NCBI GenBank assembly: GCA_016297265.1 | Contig: JAEDHB010000001.1 | Span: forward strand, 248,001 to 312,000 | Reading direction: 5' to 3' | DNA length: 64,000 bases | Source: Butyrivibrio sp. | Lineage (GTDB): Bacteria > Bacillota > Clostridia > Lachnospirales > Lachnospiraceae | Part shown: piece after piece, positions 8,929 through 18,092 of the stretch | How positions within the stretch are numbered: the stretch's first letter is position 1 | How the letters are laid out: each line of letters opens with the position of its first letter | The notes under the pieces: generated by a model | What the model was told of the DNA's origin: nothing | Databases searched by the model: none | The model's input: only the letters and a program-made list of their open reading frames with translations | Made by a program: the position numbers and the translations under genes

Positions 8929-10068
8929 TTAATCTATCTTAATATCAGAAATATTGATTTCATTTCTCATTTCATTCCTAAGTATTTTTACCAGGCGCTC
9001 ATAACTTGTCGCACAAATAAGGCGCTTCTCCGGTTCGTTGGTAGCAAGGGAAAAAGTACCGTCCCTTTTGATAATCGCGTCGAAATACACATATCCGAAC
9101 CAGCCTTCCAGATAATCATAAGGATCATCACTTCCTGAATAATTCGGCAAGGCAACAGTTCCTTTTACCACAGTCACCACTGCATTCTCGTGCGCCAACT
9201 GTCCTCCGGAGCTATTTACGGCAAAAAGAGTTTTGACATATTGCAAATCCCTTGCCTCCTCATTATTATCCCTGTAGAGATAATTTCTGTCCTTTGTAAG
9301 CTTGTATGACATATGAGTCGTTTTATCTTCAATCATCTTCCTGGTGGTATCAACGCTTTCCTCGGAAAGCTTTTTAACCAGCTCTTTGTCTATCTCATCA
9401 GCGGTGGCAATATATCTGTCAGCCTCACTGATTGTATATTTCATCTCAAGAGTATCAACATAATACCCCTTTGATGCGGCATATCTTGTATCCAAATCAC
9501 AGGTGATTGTTATCTCATCCCCAATTGCAAGACCATATGTCTTATCTATTGTATACTGCAGGGACTTAAGATATTCGTCCTCTGATTCATTATCATATGC
9601 AGCATATATATAAGGGCTTACTCCCCCTGTAATTATCTTAACATCCTCAAACACATCCAGCAATGTGCCCTTTTCCAATCCTTTGGCCATCACTGTTCTG
9701 GAGAAATTCTTAATATCCAGCGAAAGCTTACCTGCGAGATCACGGTTAAAATACACAATCACCTCAATCTGTTCTCCGTTGGACAGCATATTCTGCTTAT
9801 TCACGGAAAATCCTACTGATTTGACAAAATCAGATATAAGCTCATCCTTGCCGTCAACCTTCTGCTGAATTGCATTCTCCAATCCGACCTTATCTAAAGT
9901 TGCCGTAGCCGTTCCCCTTCCGTCAAACCCCTCAAAGCTAACCAGTACATACTGCGCTATATTGAAGTCGGTCTTGTTAAAGAAACAAAACTTAATGACC
10001 AGAAAGAAAACCAATGCAATTACAGGGATACCTATCGAAAGGATAACTCCTATGTTCTTCTTATTCAT
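8929..10068 (-). CDS. Uncharacterised single-pass membrane protein heading the pilus operon
   Basis: I do not recognise a named family. From the ATG at 10068 the protein has 379 residues: a basic start (MNKKN), a membrane segment at about residues 5-29, then a soluble, probably extracytoplasmic part. It starts with VSFEGFDGRGTATATLD, a pattern I associate with repeated outside domains of Firmicutes zinc-ribbon membrane proteins, but no zinc ribbon is present here. I chose 10068 over an upstream in-frame ATG at 10104 because AGAGG lies 7 nt before it and the upstream ATG has no ribosome site. It is the first gene after the operon promoter at 10116-10144 and 19 nt before pilB, which suggests a pilus-related or envelope role; that is inference. 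Confidence 0.75.
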   Translation of the reverse strand: MNKKNIGVILSIGIPVIALVFFLVIKFCFFNKTDFNIAQYVLVSFEGFDGRGTATATLDKVGLENAIQQKVDGKDELISDFVKSVGFSVNKQNMLSNGEQIEVIVYFNRDLAGKLSLDIKNFSRTVMAKGLEKGTLLDVFEDVKIITGGVSPYIYAAYDNESEDEYLKSLQYTIDKTYGLAIGDEITITCDLDTRYAASKGYYVDTLEMKYTISEADRYIATADEIDKELVKKLSEESVDTTRKMIEDKTTHMSYKLTKDRNYLYRDNNEEARDLQYVKTLFAVNSSGGQLAHENAVVTVVKGTVALPNYSGSDDPYDYLEGWFGYVYFDAIIKRDGTFSLATNEPEKRLICATSYERLVKILRNEMRNEINISDIKID

Positions 10069-10115
10069 AATGAAACCTCTATCGTATGACGCAGTATCCC
10101 ACATTCATATACAGT

Positions 10116-10144
10116 ATGATACCATTTTTATCGGATAAAAACAA
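10116..10144 (-). promoter_or_regulatory. Candidate promoter and palindromic operator of the pilus operon
   Basis: Reading on the minus strand, TTGTTT (10144-10139) and TATCAT (10121-10116) are separated by 17 nt. The spacer is almost filled by a perfect inverted repeat, TTTTTATC-C-GATAAAAA (10125-10141). It lies between the sigG stop and the first pilus-operon gene, so it would separate pilus expression from sporulation transcription. Binding by a repressor is inference. The AT-only arms could also form a weak hairpin after sigG. Confidence 0.5.
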
Positions 10145-10164
10145 GTATTTTATATTATACAATT

Positions 10165-10947
10165 CTACTCAAAATACTTTCTCATGCTTCTTAATGCCGA
10201 TTTTTCCAGACGGCTCACCTGCGCCTGGGATATATTAACCATTTCTGCCACTTCCATCTGTGTTTTCCCGTCAAAAAACCTTAGCCTTATTATCTCCCTT
10301 TCGCGTTCCGGCAGCCTGCTGACAGCCTCCCTAAGTGCTATATTATTTATCCACTTTTCCTCCGTGCTTTTGTTGTCGCTAATCTGGTCCATCACGTACA
10401 GGGTGTCCTTGCCGTTACTGTATACAGGCTCGAACAGCGACACCGGACTCTGTATTGCATCCAGTGCGAACACAATATCCTTTTTATCGATTCCGATTTC
10501 AGCGGCTATTTCCCCGATTGTGGGTTCCTTCTGCTTTTCCTTGGCAAGGCGTTCCCTTGCATAGATTGCCTTGTAAGCCGTATCCCTCAGAGAGCGCGAC
10601 ACCCTTATCTGTCCGTTATCCCGCAAAAAACGCCGTATTTCCCCCATTATCATGGGCACGGCATAGGTTGAAAATTTGACATTGAGTGAAATATCAAAAT
10701 TATCCAGCGCCTTAATCAGTCCGATGCATCCGATTTGAAAAAGATCATCCGGGTCCTCCCCGTTCTGAATAAATCTCTGAACCACACTGAGGACAAGCCT
10801 GAGATTACATCTGATTATCTTATCCCTTGCCTTGGCATCCCCTTCTTTTGCCCTTATCAGCAGTTCCTCCTTCTCCCGGTTGTCCAACACCGGAAGCTTG
10901 GCAGTATTTACACCACAAATCTGTACCTTATACATTTTTTTGCCCAC
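10165..10947 (-). CDS. sigG: Forespore sigma factor sigma-G
   Basis: This 260-residue sigma-70 protein closely matches SigG: the N-terminal VQICGVNTAKLPVL, region 2 NLRLVLSVVQRF and DDLFQIGCIGLIKALDNFD, NVKFSTYAVPMIMGEIRRFLRDNG, and the region 4 helix-turn-helix KTQMEVAEMVNISQAQVSRLEKSALRSMRK. SigG directs late forespore gene expression after engulfment. It lies downstream of spoIIGA and sigE in the order conserved across spore formers, separated from sigE by a hairpin (10981-11029), so it can be transcribed separately. The start is set by the SigG-specific N-terminal sequence; an internal Met (MYKVQICG) five codons in is an alternative. Confidence 0.97.
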   Translation of the reverse strand: MGKKMYKVQICGVNTAKLPVLDNREKEELLIRAKEGDAKARDKIIRCNLRLVLSVVQRFIQNGEDPDDLFQIGCIGLIKALDNFDISLNVKFSTYAVPMIMGEIRRFLRDNGQIRVSRSLRDTAYKAIYARERLAKEKQKEPTIGEIAAEIGIDKKDIVFALDAIQSPVSLFEPVYSNGKDTLYVMDQISDNKSTEEKWINNIALREAVSRLPEREREIIRLRFFDGKTQMEVAEMVNISQAQVSRLEKSALRSMRKYFE

Positions 10948-10980
10948 CTAATTCTATAATTATGAAATTAGGATTAACAA

Positions 10981-11029
10981 AATAACTTCCGTCTAATCAT
11001 ATTTTTACTATGAAAAAACGGAAGTTATT
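10981..11029 (-). terminator. Hairpin between sigE and sigG
   Basis: A perfect 12-bp inverted repeat (AATAACTTCCGT at 10981-10992 and its complement at 11018-11029) with a 25-nt loop follows the sigE stop by 8 nt. On the minus strand it is followed by ATTTTGTT, a poor U-tract, so it may be a partial terminator or an RNA stabiliser that limits read-through from spoIIG into sigG. Confidence 0.6.
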
Positions 11030-11036
11030 ACCACCA

Positions 11037-11777
11037 CTATTCGTATCGGACAATATCTCTCTTCAGCCGCTTGATTATCTTCTTTTCCAGCCTCGAAATA
11101 TACGACTGGCTTATCCCTAACAGGTCAGCAACCTCCTTCTGGGTCATCTGCGTACCCTCCGGCGAACTGAGGCCAAAACGCAGGTCTATTATCATTTTTT
11201 CCCTTGGTACCAGGCGGTTCACCGCACGCCTTAACAGCTTCTTTTCCGCTTCATCTTCCATATCCCTGTAGATGATATCCTCATCCGTGCCAAGTATATC
11301 CGACAAAAGCAGTTCATTGCCGTCCCAGTCCACATTCAGCGGCTCGTCGATGGACACCTCCATCCTGGTCCTGCTGTTTCTCCTCAGATACATCAGTATT
11401 TCATTTTCGATACAGCGCGACGCGTAGGTTGCAAGCTTGATATTTTTCTCCGAATCAAAAGAATTGATTGCCTTTATCAAGCCGATGGTTCCGATGGAAA
11501 TCAAATCCTCAACCCCAACGCCCGTATTGTCAAATTTTTTTGCTATGTATACCACCAGACGCAAATTGTGCTCAATCAGCAGGGATTTTGCCCTTGTGTC
11601 AAATTCTGTGCCTAAATCACTAATAACTTCTGCCTCCTCTTCCGGTTCCAGGGGTGCCGGCAAAACATCGGCTCCCCCGATATAATGGACTTCGTTTCCT
11701 CTGTCCATAAAAAAATTTTTGATTCCCGAAACCATCTTAAACTGAAAATAATTCGGCATCATAACTTTTAAATACAT
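11037..11777 (-). CDS. sigE: Pro-sigma-E, mother-cell sigma factor
   Basis: The 246-residue protein matches Sig[77 protein letters not shown] and region 4 [32 protein letters not shown]. About 28 residues with hydrophobic, membrane-associating character ([18 protein letters not shown]...) precede the VHYIGG segment and form the pro-sequence removed by SpoIIGA. The ATG has AGGAG at 7 nt. It follows spoIIGA by 4 nt, so protease and substrate are co-transcribed. SigE drives early mother-cell gene expression. Confidence 0.97.
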   Translation of the reverse strand: MYLKVMMPNYFQFKMVSGIKNFFMDRGNEVHYIGGADVLPAPLEPEEEAEVISDLGTEFDTRAKSLLIEHNLRLVVYIAKKFDNTGVGVEDLISIGTIGLIKAINSFDSEKNIKLATYASRCIENEILMYLRRNSRTRMEVSIDEPLNVDWDGNELLLSDILGTDEDIIYRDMEDEAEKKLLRRAVNRLVPREKMIIDLRFGLSSPEGTQMTQKEVADLLGISQSYISRLEKKIIKRLKRDIVRYE

Positions 11778-11781
11778 ATTC

Positions 11782-12600
11782 CTACTCCTCGCCTTTATCC
11801 CTTAAGCTGTCAGGATTTAGAATCATGTCATATCTGCCTCCTGCAAATTTTGTCATACTTATGGCAATTAAGGGCTTATCAATTATGATTTGCTTTTCAT
11901 TTTCGGTAATAACCATTTCATCCATCTGTATTACAGGAATCACACCACTTTCTCTTCCGATACTGTTATAGGGTATAAGATGATATTTTTCTATTTTCTC
12001 CTCCCCCCAAATTCTTGCAAAGGCCGCCTTGTTGACTACATTCACAGGGCCTCCAAGCAAAGGATCGGACAAGAAATTTCCCGAATCGCACAAAGCCTCC
12101 AGATCACCATGTTTTCCATTGTACACAAGTCTTACCCTATAAATGTACGAATTTTTCCTTTCGCATTTAACAGTCTCAAAAATCCCCTCAAGCACGGGAG
12201 TAATAATCGCCAGAATTATATAGAAATTGGAGTTGAAAACAATATATCCCCATCCCGTATAATTCCTGAGTGCAAAAGCAACTCCGGCAAAAAGAAAGGA
12301 TGCCGTATACATACACAACACTGCCAGAATGAATCTTCTAAATTTAATTTTCCCCACTGCTATGTAACACATAATCGGGCCGGCAACAAAGTATGTAATA
12401 TAATTGGTGAGAATAAAATTACGGCACAATGCGATAACCACAACACTCCAGCCTGCCCCCACAAGCGAAGCCAATACTTTTTTTGCGGTATTTTTTCTGC
12501 GTTCCCTAAGTCCCATCAGTGTTACAGTCAGACTGATAACCATGTAATCGATAAAAAAATTAATAAAAAAGAACGCATCAGCGTATATTGTGTAATGCAC
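11782..12600 (-). CDS. spoIIGA: Pro-sigma-E processing aspartic protease SpoIIGA
   Basis: The protein has five N-terminal membrane segments (within about residues 10-135) and a C-terminal retropepsin-like domain with the catalytic C-DSGN motif (Asp about residue 172 counting from the GTG start) followed by [13 protein letters not shown]. Both features define SpoIIGA, which is activated by the forespore signal SpoIIR and cleaves pro-sigma-E at the septum. I prefer the GTG at 12600, since GGGAGAGG lies 6 nt before it; an ATG two codons upstream (12606) would sit directly against that ribosome site. It is the first gene of the spoIIG operon. Confidence 0.95.
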   Translation of the reverse strand: MHYTIYADAFFFINFFIDYMVISLTVTLMGLRERRKNTAKKVLASLVGAGWSVVVIALCRNFILTNYITYFVAGPIMCYIAVGKIKFRRFILAVLCMYTASFLFAGVAFALRNYTGWGYIVFNSNFYIILAIITPVLEGIFETVKCERKNSYIYRVRLVYNGKHGDLEALCDSGNFLSDPLLGGPVNVVNKAAFARIWGEEKIEKYHLIPYNSIGRESGVIPVIQMDEMVITENEKQIIIDKPLIAISMTKFAGGRYDMILNPDSLRDKGEE

Positions 12601-12625
12601 AAGCATCCTCTCCCGTTACATTCAC

Positions 12626-12659
12626 ATTATAGCTTTACGTTCTCATTTGATATGTCGAA
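12626..12659 (-). promoter_or_regulatory. spoIIG promoter with Spo0A box
   Basis: On the minus strand a perfect TATAAT occupies 12631-12626. About 21 nt upstream, where a -35 would be expected, lies a consensus 0A box read on the plus strand (TGTCGAA, 12653-12659); a TGACAAA (12686-12692) further upstream may be a second, weaker box. This wide spacing with a Spo0A site replacing the -35 is the known arrangement of the Bacillus spoIIG promoter, which is sigma-A- and Spo0A~P-dependent. Confidence 0.65.
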
Positions 12660-12735
12660 TTATTGTTCCGGTAATTAGAAATTTATGACAAAAAATGACA
12701 TAAGCTCATTCATCTATATTTTACCGCAAAATATA

Positions 12736-12765
12736 AACCGGAATGTGCCAGGGCACATTCCGGTT
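12736..12765 (-). terminator. Intrinsic terminator after tpiA
   Basis: A 14-bp perfect inverted repeat (AACCGGAATGTGCC, 12736-12749, with its complement at 12752-12765) lies 15 nt past the tpiA stop. On the minus strand it continues into TATATTTTG. It closes the glycolytic operon before the spoIIG promoter. Confidence 0.85.
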
Positions 12766-12779
12766 CAATAAAAAATACA

Positions 12780-13523
12780 TTATGCATTAACAATCTGTCC
12801 AAAATCAGCCTTAAGGCTGGCTCCGCCGATAAGTCCACCGTCAATATCCGGTTTTGCAAGAAGCTCAGCAGCATTTCCTGCATTCATGGAACCGCCGTAC
12901 TGAATTCTGATAGCAGCCGCAGTAGCATCATCATAGATTTCAGCGATTACTGCACGGATACCGGCACATACTTCCTGAGCCTGGTCGGATGTAGCTGTCT
13001 TACCTGTTCCGATAGCCCAGATTGGCTCGTAAGCAATAACTGCTTCCTTAGCCTGATCAGCTGTTACATTCTGGAAAGCAATCTTAATCTGCATTCTGAT
13101 CCAGTCAAGAGTGATTCCCTGCTCTCTCTGCTCAAGTGACTCTCCGCAGCAGATAATTGGAGTAATACCATGTTCGAAAGCTTTGATAACCTTCTTGTTA
13201 ACAGTTTCATCTGTCTCAGCAAAATATTCTCTTCTCTCTGAATGACCGATGATAACATATTTTACACCGATATCTGTAAGCATTGCAGGTGAGATTTCTC
13301 CTGTATATGCTCCGCTTTCTTCAAAATACATATTCTCAGCACCAATTGAAACATTGGTTCCCTTTGTTGCTTCGATAGCTGTTGTGAGATCAATTGCAGG
13401 TACGCAATATACAACATCTACATCAGGATTAACTACAAGTGGCTTAAGCTCGTTGATTAATGCAACTGCCTCACTTGGAGTTTTGTTCATTTTCCAGTTT
13501 CCTGCGATAATTCTTCTACGCAT
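12780..13523 (-). CDS. tpiA: Triosephosphate isomerase
   Basis: This 247-residue TIM-barrel enzyme interconverts dihydroxyacetone phosphate and glyceraldehyde 3-phosphate. It shows the substrate Lys in AGNWKMN near the N-terminus, the catalytic His in IGHSERR and the catalytic Glu in [11 protein letters not shown], followed by the [13 protein letters not shown] phosphate loop. I start at the ATG at 13523 ([13 protein letters not shown]), which has GAGG 9 nt upstream; an in-frame GTG at 13538 overlaps that ribosome site and is unlikely. It lies 42 nt downstream of pgk. Confidence 0.97.
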   Translation of the reverse strand: MRRRIIAGNWKMNKTPSEAVALINELKPLVVNPDVDVVYCVPAIDLTTAIEATKGTNVSIGAENMYFEESGAYTGEISPAMLTDIGVKYVIIGHSERREYFAETDETVNKKVIKAFEHGITPIICCGESLEQREQGITLDWIRMQIKIAFQNVTADQAKEAVIAYEPIWAIGTGKTATSDQAQEVCAGIRAVIAEIYDDATAAAIRIQYGGSMNAGNAAELLAKPDIDGGLIGGASLKADFGQIVNA

Positions 13524-13565
13524 AGTTAAAATCCTCACTATTTCTTCTTATTAAATTAGGTAAAA

Positions 13566-14771
13566 TTATTTGTCGTCAGCAGACTCGATTCCCGGAAGAG
13601 CTTTGCCCTCAAGGAATTCAAGTGATGCACCGCCACCTGTAGAGATGTGTGACATCTTATCGCCGAAGCCAAGTGTGTTAACAGCAGCAGCTGAATCTCC
13701 GCCACCGATGATTGTTGTAGCATCTGTCTCAGCAAGAGCTTTTGCTACTGCAATTGTACCTTCAGCAAGTGTTGGATTCTCAAATACACCCATAGGTCCG
13801 TTCCATACAACTGTCTTAGCAGTTTTAACTGCCTCTGCAAAAAGAGCCTGAGTCTTAGGACCGATATCGCATCCCTCTCTGTCAGCAGGCATATCGGATG
13901 AATCATATACCTCAACCTCAACAGGTGCATCAATAGGATTAGGGAAATCCTTGATAGTAACGGCATCAACAGGAAGAAGAAGCTTCTTTCCAAGTTTTTC
14001 AGCCTTAGCCATCATTTCTTTACAATAATCAATCTTTGTATCATCAACTAATGATAATCCGATTTCGTTACCCTGAGCTTTAAGGAATGTATATGCCATA
14101 CCACCGCCAATGATAAGGGTATCACATTTCTCAAGAAGGTTGGAAATAACATTGAGTTTGTCAGCAACCTTTGCACCACCAAGGATGGCAACAAATGGTC
14201 TTACCGGATTGTTAACTGCATTTCCAAGGAAATCGATTTCTTTCTGCATAAGGTATCCTACAACGCTTGTATCAACAAACTTTGTAACACCTTCTGTAGA
14301 ACAATGAGCTCTGTGGCATGCGCCAAAAGCATCATTTACATATACATCACAAAGTGAAGCGAGTTCTTTAGAAAAGTTCTCTTCATTCTTTGTCTCTTCT
14401 TTTCTGAATCTTGTATTCTGTAAAAGAACAACATCACCATCATTCATAGCCGCAACTGCTGCTTTTGCATTTGGTCCGACAACTTCATCATCAGCTGCAA
14501 AAACAACCTCTTTGCCAAGCTTCTCTGAAAGTCTCTTTGCAACAGGTGCAAGTGATTCACCTTCGTTTGGTCCGTTTTTAACTTTTCCGAGATGTGAGCA
14601 AAGGATGACCTTACCGCCATCATTGATAAGTTTCTGAATTGTTGGAAGTGCTGCAACAATTCTGTTCTCGTCTGTAATTTCTCCACCCTTTAATGGTACA
14701 TTGAAATCACATCTTACAAGGACTCTTTTGCCCTTTACATTGATATCATCTACTGATTTCTTGTTAAGCAT
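13566..14771 (-). CDS. pgk: Phosphoglycerate kinase
   Basis: The 401-residue enzyme makes ATP and 3-phosphoglycerate from 1,3-bisphosphoglycerate. The N-domain carries [11 protein letters not shown] and the basic substrate patch ([19 protein letters not shown]); the C-domain carries [20 protein letters not shown] and the nucleotide-binding [13 protein letters not shown] near the C-terminus. Length is typical. Its ATG is preceded by AAAGGAGA. It follows the gap terminator and probably also has expression from gap read-through; tpiA follows in the same operon. Confidence 0.98.
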   Translation of the reverse strand: MLNKKSVDDINVKGKRVLVRCDFNVPLKGGEITDENRIVAALPTIQKLINDGGKVILCSHLGKVKNGPNEGESLAPVAKRLSEKLGKEVVFAADDEVVGPNAKAAVAAMNDGDVVLLQNTRFRKEETKNEENFSKELASLCDVYVNDAFGACHRAHCSTEGVTKFVDTSVVGYLMQKEIDFLGNAVNNPVRPFVAILGGAKVADKLNVISNLLEKCDTLIIGGGMAYTFLKAQGNEIGLSLVDDTKIDYCKEMMAKAEKLGKKLLLPVDAVTIKDFPNPIDAPVEVEVYDSSDMPADREGCDIGPKTQALFAEAVKTAKTVVWNGPMGVFENPTLAEGTIAVAKALAETDATTIIGGGDSAAAVNTLGFGDKMSHISTGGGASLEFLEGKALPGIESADDK

Positions 14772-14804
14772 AATATATCTCCTTTGATATTATTTGTATT
14801 CTTT

Positions 14805-14843
14805 GAAAAAATAAAGAAAAGGTCCGGTCCAAAAGACCGGACC
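14805..14843 (-). terminator. Intrinsic terminator between gap and pgk
   Basis: A 9-bp GC-rich perfect stem (14821-14829 with 14835-14843, loop of 5 nt) is followed on the minus strand by TTTTCTTTATTTTTTC. It lies 35 nt past the gap stop. It is a textbook rho-independent terminator; leakage could supply pgk-tpiA at a lower level than gap. Confidence 0.9.
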
Positions 14844-14877
14844 CCTTGTAGGTCATTTTCTAAGTCGCTATAATCAA

Positions 14878-15891
14878 TTAAGCTAACTCTGAGAAGTACT
14901 TAATTGTTCTAACCATCTGGCTTGTGTATGAGTTTTCATTATCATACCAAGAAACAACTTCTACCTGGCACTTTCCGTCCGGAAGGTCTGATACCATTGT
15001 CTGTGTAGCATCGAATAATGAACCATATCTCATTCCAACGATATCTGATGATACGATTTCATCTTCATTGTAACCGAATGACTCATTTGCAGCAGCCTTC
15101 ATAGCAGCATTGATTTCGTCCTTAGTTACTTTCTTGTTAACTACAGCGAAAAGAAGTGTTGTAGAACCTGTTGGAGTTGGAACTCTCTGTGCAGCTCCGA
15201 TAAGTTTTCCGTTAAGTTCAGGAATAACAAGACCGATTGCCTTAGCAGCTCCTGTTGAGTTAGGAACGATGTTAACAGCACCTGCTCTTGATCTTCTTAA
15301 ATCACCTTTTCTCTGTGGTCCGTCGAGAATCATCTGATCTCCTGTGTAAGCATGAATTGTACACATAATACCTGACTCGATTGGAGCAAGGTCGTTAAGA
15401 GCTTTAGCCATAGGTGCTAAACAGTTTGTTGTACATGAAGCAGCTGAGATGATTGTATCCTCTGCTTTAAGTGATGTATGGTTAACATTGTATACAATTG
15501 TTGGAAGGTCGTTACCAGCTGGAGCTGAGATAACAACTTTACGAGCACCTGCATTGATATGTGCCTGAGCTTTCTCTTTAGATGTGTAGAAACCTGAGCA
15601 CTCAAGAACTACGTCTACACCAAGTTCTCCCCATGGGCAATTGTTAGCGTCTGGGAATGCATAAATTTTGATTGTCTTTCCATCTACAGTGATTGAATCC
15701 TCTGAAGCTGAAACTGTGTCAGCCTTCTCATATTTACCCTGTGATGAATCATACTTGAGAAGATGAGCAAGCATCTTAGGACTTGTTAAGTCATTGATTG
15801 CTACTACTTCATATCCTTCTGCTCCGAACATCTGTCTGAATGCAAGACGTCCGATACGACCGAATCCGTTGATTGCAACTTTTACTGCCAT
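14878..15891 (-). CDS. gap: Glyceraldehyde-3-phosphate dehydrogenase, type I
   Basis: The 337-residue NAD-dependent enzyme oxidises and phosphorylates glyceraldehyde 3-phosphate. It shows the Rossmann motif [16 protein letters not shown], the catalytic cysteine in [12 protein letters not shown], the [39 protein letters not shown] substrate loop, and the C-terminal [16 protein letters not shown]. Asp in AINDLTS at the end of strand 2 suits NAD rather than NADP. Its ribosome site is AGGAGG and a good promoter lies at 15958-15986; the strong signals fit a highly expressed catabolic gene. Confidence 0.98.
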   Translation of the reverse strand: MAVKVAINGFGRIGRLAFRQMFGAEGYEVVAINDLTSPKMLAHLLKYDSSQGKYEKADTVSASEDSITVDGKTIKIYAFPDANNCPWGELGVDVVLECSGFYTSKEKAQAHINAGARKVVISAPAGNDLPTIVYNVNHTSLKAEDTIISAASCTTNCLAPMAKALNDLAPIESGIMCTIHAYTGDQMILDGPQRKGDLRRSRAGAVNIVPNSTGAAKAIGLVIPELNGKLIGAAQRVPTPTGSTTLLFAVVNKKVTKDEINAAMKAAANESFGYNEDEIVSSDIVGMRYGSLFDATQTMVSDLPDGKCQVEVVSWYDNENSYTSQMVRTIKYFSELA

Positions 15892-15957
15892 TTTAATATT
15901 CCTCCTAAAGAAAATGTAAAATAATAAGGATTGTTAATAAAAAATCAATCTAGTGGT

Positions 15958-15986
15958 ATTTTACATTCTTTACCAGAAAATTTCAA
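15958..15986 (-). promoter_or_regulatory. gap promoter
   Basis: On the minus strand TTGAAA (15986-15981) and TAAAAT (15963-15958) are 17 nt apart, about 70 nt before the gap ATG. No palindromic operator is evident in the spacer. The region is shared with the divergent promoter at 16012-16039. Confidence 0.7.
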
Positions 15987-16011
15987 CCCTTATTTTGCAT
16001 TTTATACGATA

Positions 16012-16039
16012 TTGACAAATCAAATGCATTAATTATAAT
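16012..16039 (+). promoter_or_regulatory. Promoter of the PHP phosphatase gene
   Basis: A perfect TTGACA (16012-16017) and perfect TATAAT (16034-16039) are separated by 16 nt, 37 nt before the ATG at 16077. The -10 lies within the 8-bp inverted repeat GCATTAAT/ATTAATGC (16026-16033 and 16037-16044 region), which may be incidental. Confidence 0.8.
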
Positions 16040-16076
16040 TAATGCTTGAGCATATTTAATGAAAGGAAAGCAACTC

Positions 16077-16886
16077 ATGATAGCAGATTACCATTTACAC
16101 ACTCGTTTTTCCTCGGACTGCGAGGTCAATCCGGAACTTCATATAAAAAGAGCAATAGAGTTAGGAATGAACGAATTGTGTTTTACCGACCATGTGGATT
16201 TTGATTATCCGAAGGAGGACGGCAAGACGATGTTCCGCATCGACGCACAGTCATATTTCGAGGAACTTCTGAAGTATAAGGAGCAATATGCTACCAAAAT
16301 CAAGATTAAAATCGGTATCGAAGCCGGGCTCAACCGCAGCACCGATAAGGACAATACTAATCTCATAGCTGCTTATCCTTTTGATTTTGTCATTGGTTCA
16401 TCCCATATTGTTGACGGAAACGACCCATATTATTCAGAATTCTGGGAAAATATTACGCCAAAGGAAGCAATTAACAAATATTACAACGCAGTGCTCTCCA
16501 ATGTAACATTTTTTAACGATTATGATATATACGGACATCTTGACTATATAAGAAGATACATACCCGATTCCAATTTCGTATATTCACTGAAGGATTTTAC
16601 GGATATTGCTGATATGATATTGAAAAATATCATCGCAAAAGGCCACGGCATTGAGCTCAATACACGCGGCCTAAGGAACGGCATTACCGAATTTGTTCCG
16701 ACAATTATGATGCTGTCCCGATACAGGGAGCTTGGTGGCGAAATAGTTACCGTCGGTTCGGATGCGCATGTTAGCGAAGACCTGGGATACGGCTTCAAAA
16801 CCGCACAGGACATTCTTATCAATACCGGATTTAAGTACTATACCACCTTTGAAAACAGAACACCTCTATTCATCCCATTAACCTAG
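16077..16886 (+). CDS. PHP-domain histidinol-phosphatase-like protein
   Basis: The 269-residue protein begins with the PHP metal motif DYHLHTRFSSDCEV and continues with FTDHVDFDYP, KIGIEAGL, DFVIGSSHIV, YGHLDYIRRY and VTVGSDAHVSEDLG, which supply the His/Asp/Glu ligands of the trinuclear metal site. This pattern fits HisK/HisJ-type histidinol-phosphate phosphatases. I choose the ATG at 16077, since AAAGGAAAG precedes it and the family starts near the DYHLH motif; the ATG at 16059 would place the ribosome site inside the gene. No other his genes are nearby, so the substrate is not certain. Its stop overlaps the convergent cysteine desulfurase gene by 9 nt. Confidence 0.88.
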   Translation: MIADYHLHTRFSSDCEVNPELHIKRAIELGMNELCFTDHVDFDYPKEDGKTMFRIDAQSYFEELLKYKEQYATKIKIKIGIEAGLNRSTDKDNTNLIAAYPFDFVIGSSHIVDGNDPYYSEFWENITPKEAINKYYNAVLSNVTFFNDYDIYGHLDYIRRYIPDSNFVYSLKDFTDIADMILKNIIAKGHGIELNTRGLRNGITEFVPTIMMLSRYRELGGEIVTVGSDAHVSEDLGYGFKTAQDILINTGFKYYTTFENRTPLFIPLT

Positions 16887-18017
16887 TTTTCTTTTTGTCC
16901 TGATTTCGCCCACGATTTTAATCAGACAATTCACAACATAATCAATGGCTGTCTGACTTAAGGATTCATCTATTCCAAGACGCAGGCAGCCATTTATATA
17001 CTCTTTTTCCACCCTTATTTTCTCAAGAACATATGAATTCTTACTGGTATTGCAGGCCGAACCTGCGGAGGCACAGATTCCGCACACATCTAACATAACA
17101 AGCAGTTCTGCTGCATCAACCCCCTTAAAGCAAAAGCTGAGATTGTTCGGCAGCCTGTTTTCCCCTATCGGGCATCCGTTAAAAACAACCTCCGGGATAT
17201 TATTCATAATTGCATCATATATTATTTGTGCATTCTTTCGGCATTTCTTTTCCGTGCGTTCCAGATTATTGCAGGCATACTCCGCCGCCGCCACCATTCC
17301 CACAATGCCGGGAACATTCTCCGTCCCGCCCCGCAGACCACGTTCCTGTCCGCCTCCCACAATAAGCGGATTTATCGGCAGTTTTTTGTCTACATACAGA
17401 AAACCCACTCCCTTGGGACCTCCAAACTTGTGCGAGGAACCGCTTAACATATCCACTCCCAGCTCCCTGACATCTATTTTCACATGCCCGAAAGCCTGAA
17501 TTGCATCCGTATGAAACCAGACTCCGTTTCTTCCTGCAATTTCGGCAAGCTCCTTCACCGGCTGAATCGTTCCGATTTCGTTGTTGCCGTACATTATGCT
17601 CAAAAGGCCCCTACCCTTTGTAATATTTCTTTTTACATCCTCAGTATCCACTCTTCCACGGCGGTCAACGGGAAGAATTCCAACGAATGTGCCCCTCTTT
17701 TCAAGCTGGGAAAGCTTGTTGAGAATAGCTTTGTGCTCCGTGGACTGACTGATAATTTCATTGCCGTGAAGTCTGCCAATCTCCAGCGCCCAGTTGTCGC
17801 TTTCAGTACCTCCCGAAGTAAAATATATTTCCTCCGTGTCAGCATTGAGAAGGCCTGCCAGCCTGCTCCTGCATTCCTCAATTTTGTTTTTTATATTGAC
17901 AGAATCCGAATAACCCGCAGAGGGATTATAAAACATTTTGGTCATATAGGGTTCCATTGCTTTCGCCGCTGCAGGGCAAAGTGGCGTGGTCGCCGCATTA
18001 TCTAAATATACTCTCAT
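16878..18017 (-). CDS. Cysteine desulfurase (NifS/IscS family)
   Basis: This 379-residue PLP enzyme takes sulfur from cysteine for Fe-S clusters or thiolation. It has the start YLDNAATTPLCPAA, SGGTESDNWAL, the PLP-contact WFHTDAIQAFGH, the Schiff-base lysine in SGSSHKFGGPKG, RGGTENVPGIVG, and the persulfide cysteine in CASAGSACNTS. The short SGSACN loop is of the class I NifS type. No iscU or thiI partner lies next to it, so the sulfur acceptor is unknown. It is divergently arranged with the SpoVB-like gene; a TTCCGGAA palindrome (18024-18031) lies in the 75-nt gap. Confidence 0.93.
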   Translation of the reverse strand: MRVYLDNAATTPLCPAAAKAMEPYMTKMFYNPSAGYSDSVNIKNKIEECRSRLAGLLNADTEEIYFTSGGTESDNWALEIGRLHGNEIISQSTEHKAILNKLSQLEKRGTFVGILPVDRRGRVDTEDVKRNITKGRGLLSIMYGNNEIGTIQPVKELAEIAGRNGVWFHTDAIQAFGHVKIDVRELGVDMLSGSSHKFGGPKGVGFLYVDKKLPINPLIVGGGQERGLRGGTENVPGIVGMVAAAEYACNNLERTEKKCRKNAQIIYDAIMNNIPEVVFNGCPIGENRLPNNLSFCFKGVDAAELLVMLDVCGICASAGSACNTSKNSYVLEKIRVEKEYINGCLRLGIDESLSQTAIDYVVNCLIKIVGEIRTKRKLG

Positions 18018-18092
18018 AACAATTCCGGAAATTCAATTTATAATATAATATGCATCCGATGAATAAAATGATAAAAAGCTCCGGAAAAAACT

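Noticed and set aside
1..10068. Competence (com) or type II secretion operon instead of type IV pili
   Set aside because: A true PilT with the NAIKNLIRE retraction motif, PilM-N-O components and class III pilins point to retractile type IV pili; use in DNA uptake remains possible.
10069..10164. c-di-GMP riboswitch before the pilus operon
   Set aside because: The gap of about 100 nt contains a promoter candidate and leaves too short a leader; no conserved riboswitch core is visible.
11890..12678. Long open frame on the plus strand opposite spoIIGA
   Set aside because: It lies fully antisense to a clearly conserved gene, has low-complexity His/Asn/Ser content and no ribosome site; it is a shadow of the coding strand.
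16878..16886. Convergent stop-codon overlaps (also 19369-19376) as regulatory signals
   Set aside because: Overlaps of 8-9 nt at stop codons are common in compact genomes and show no further structure.
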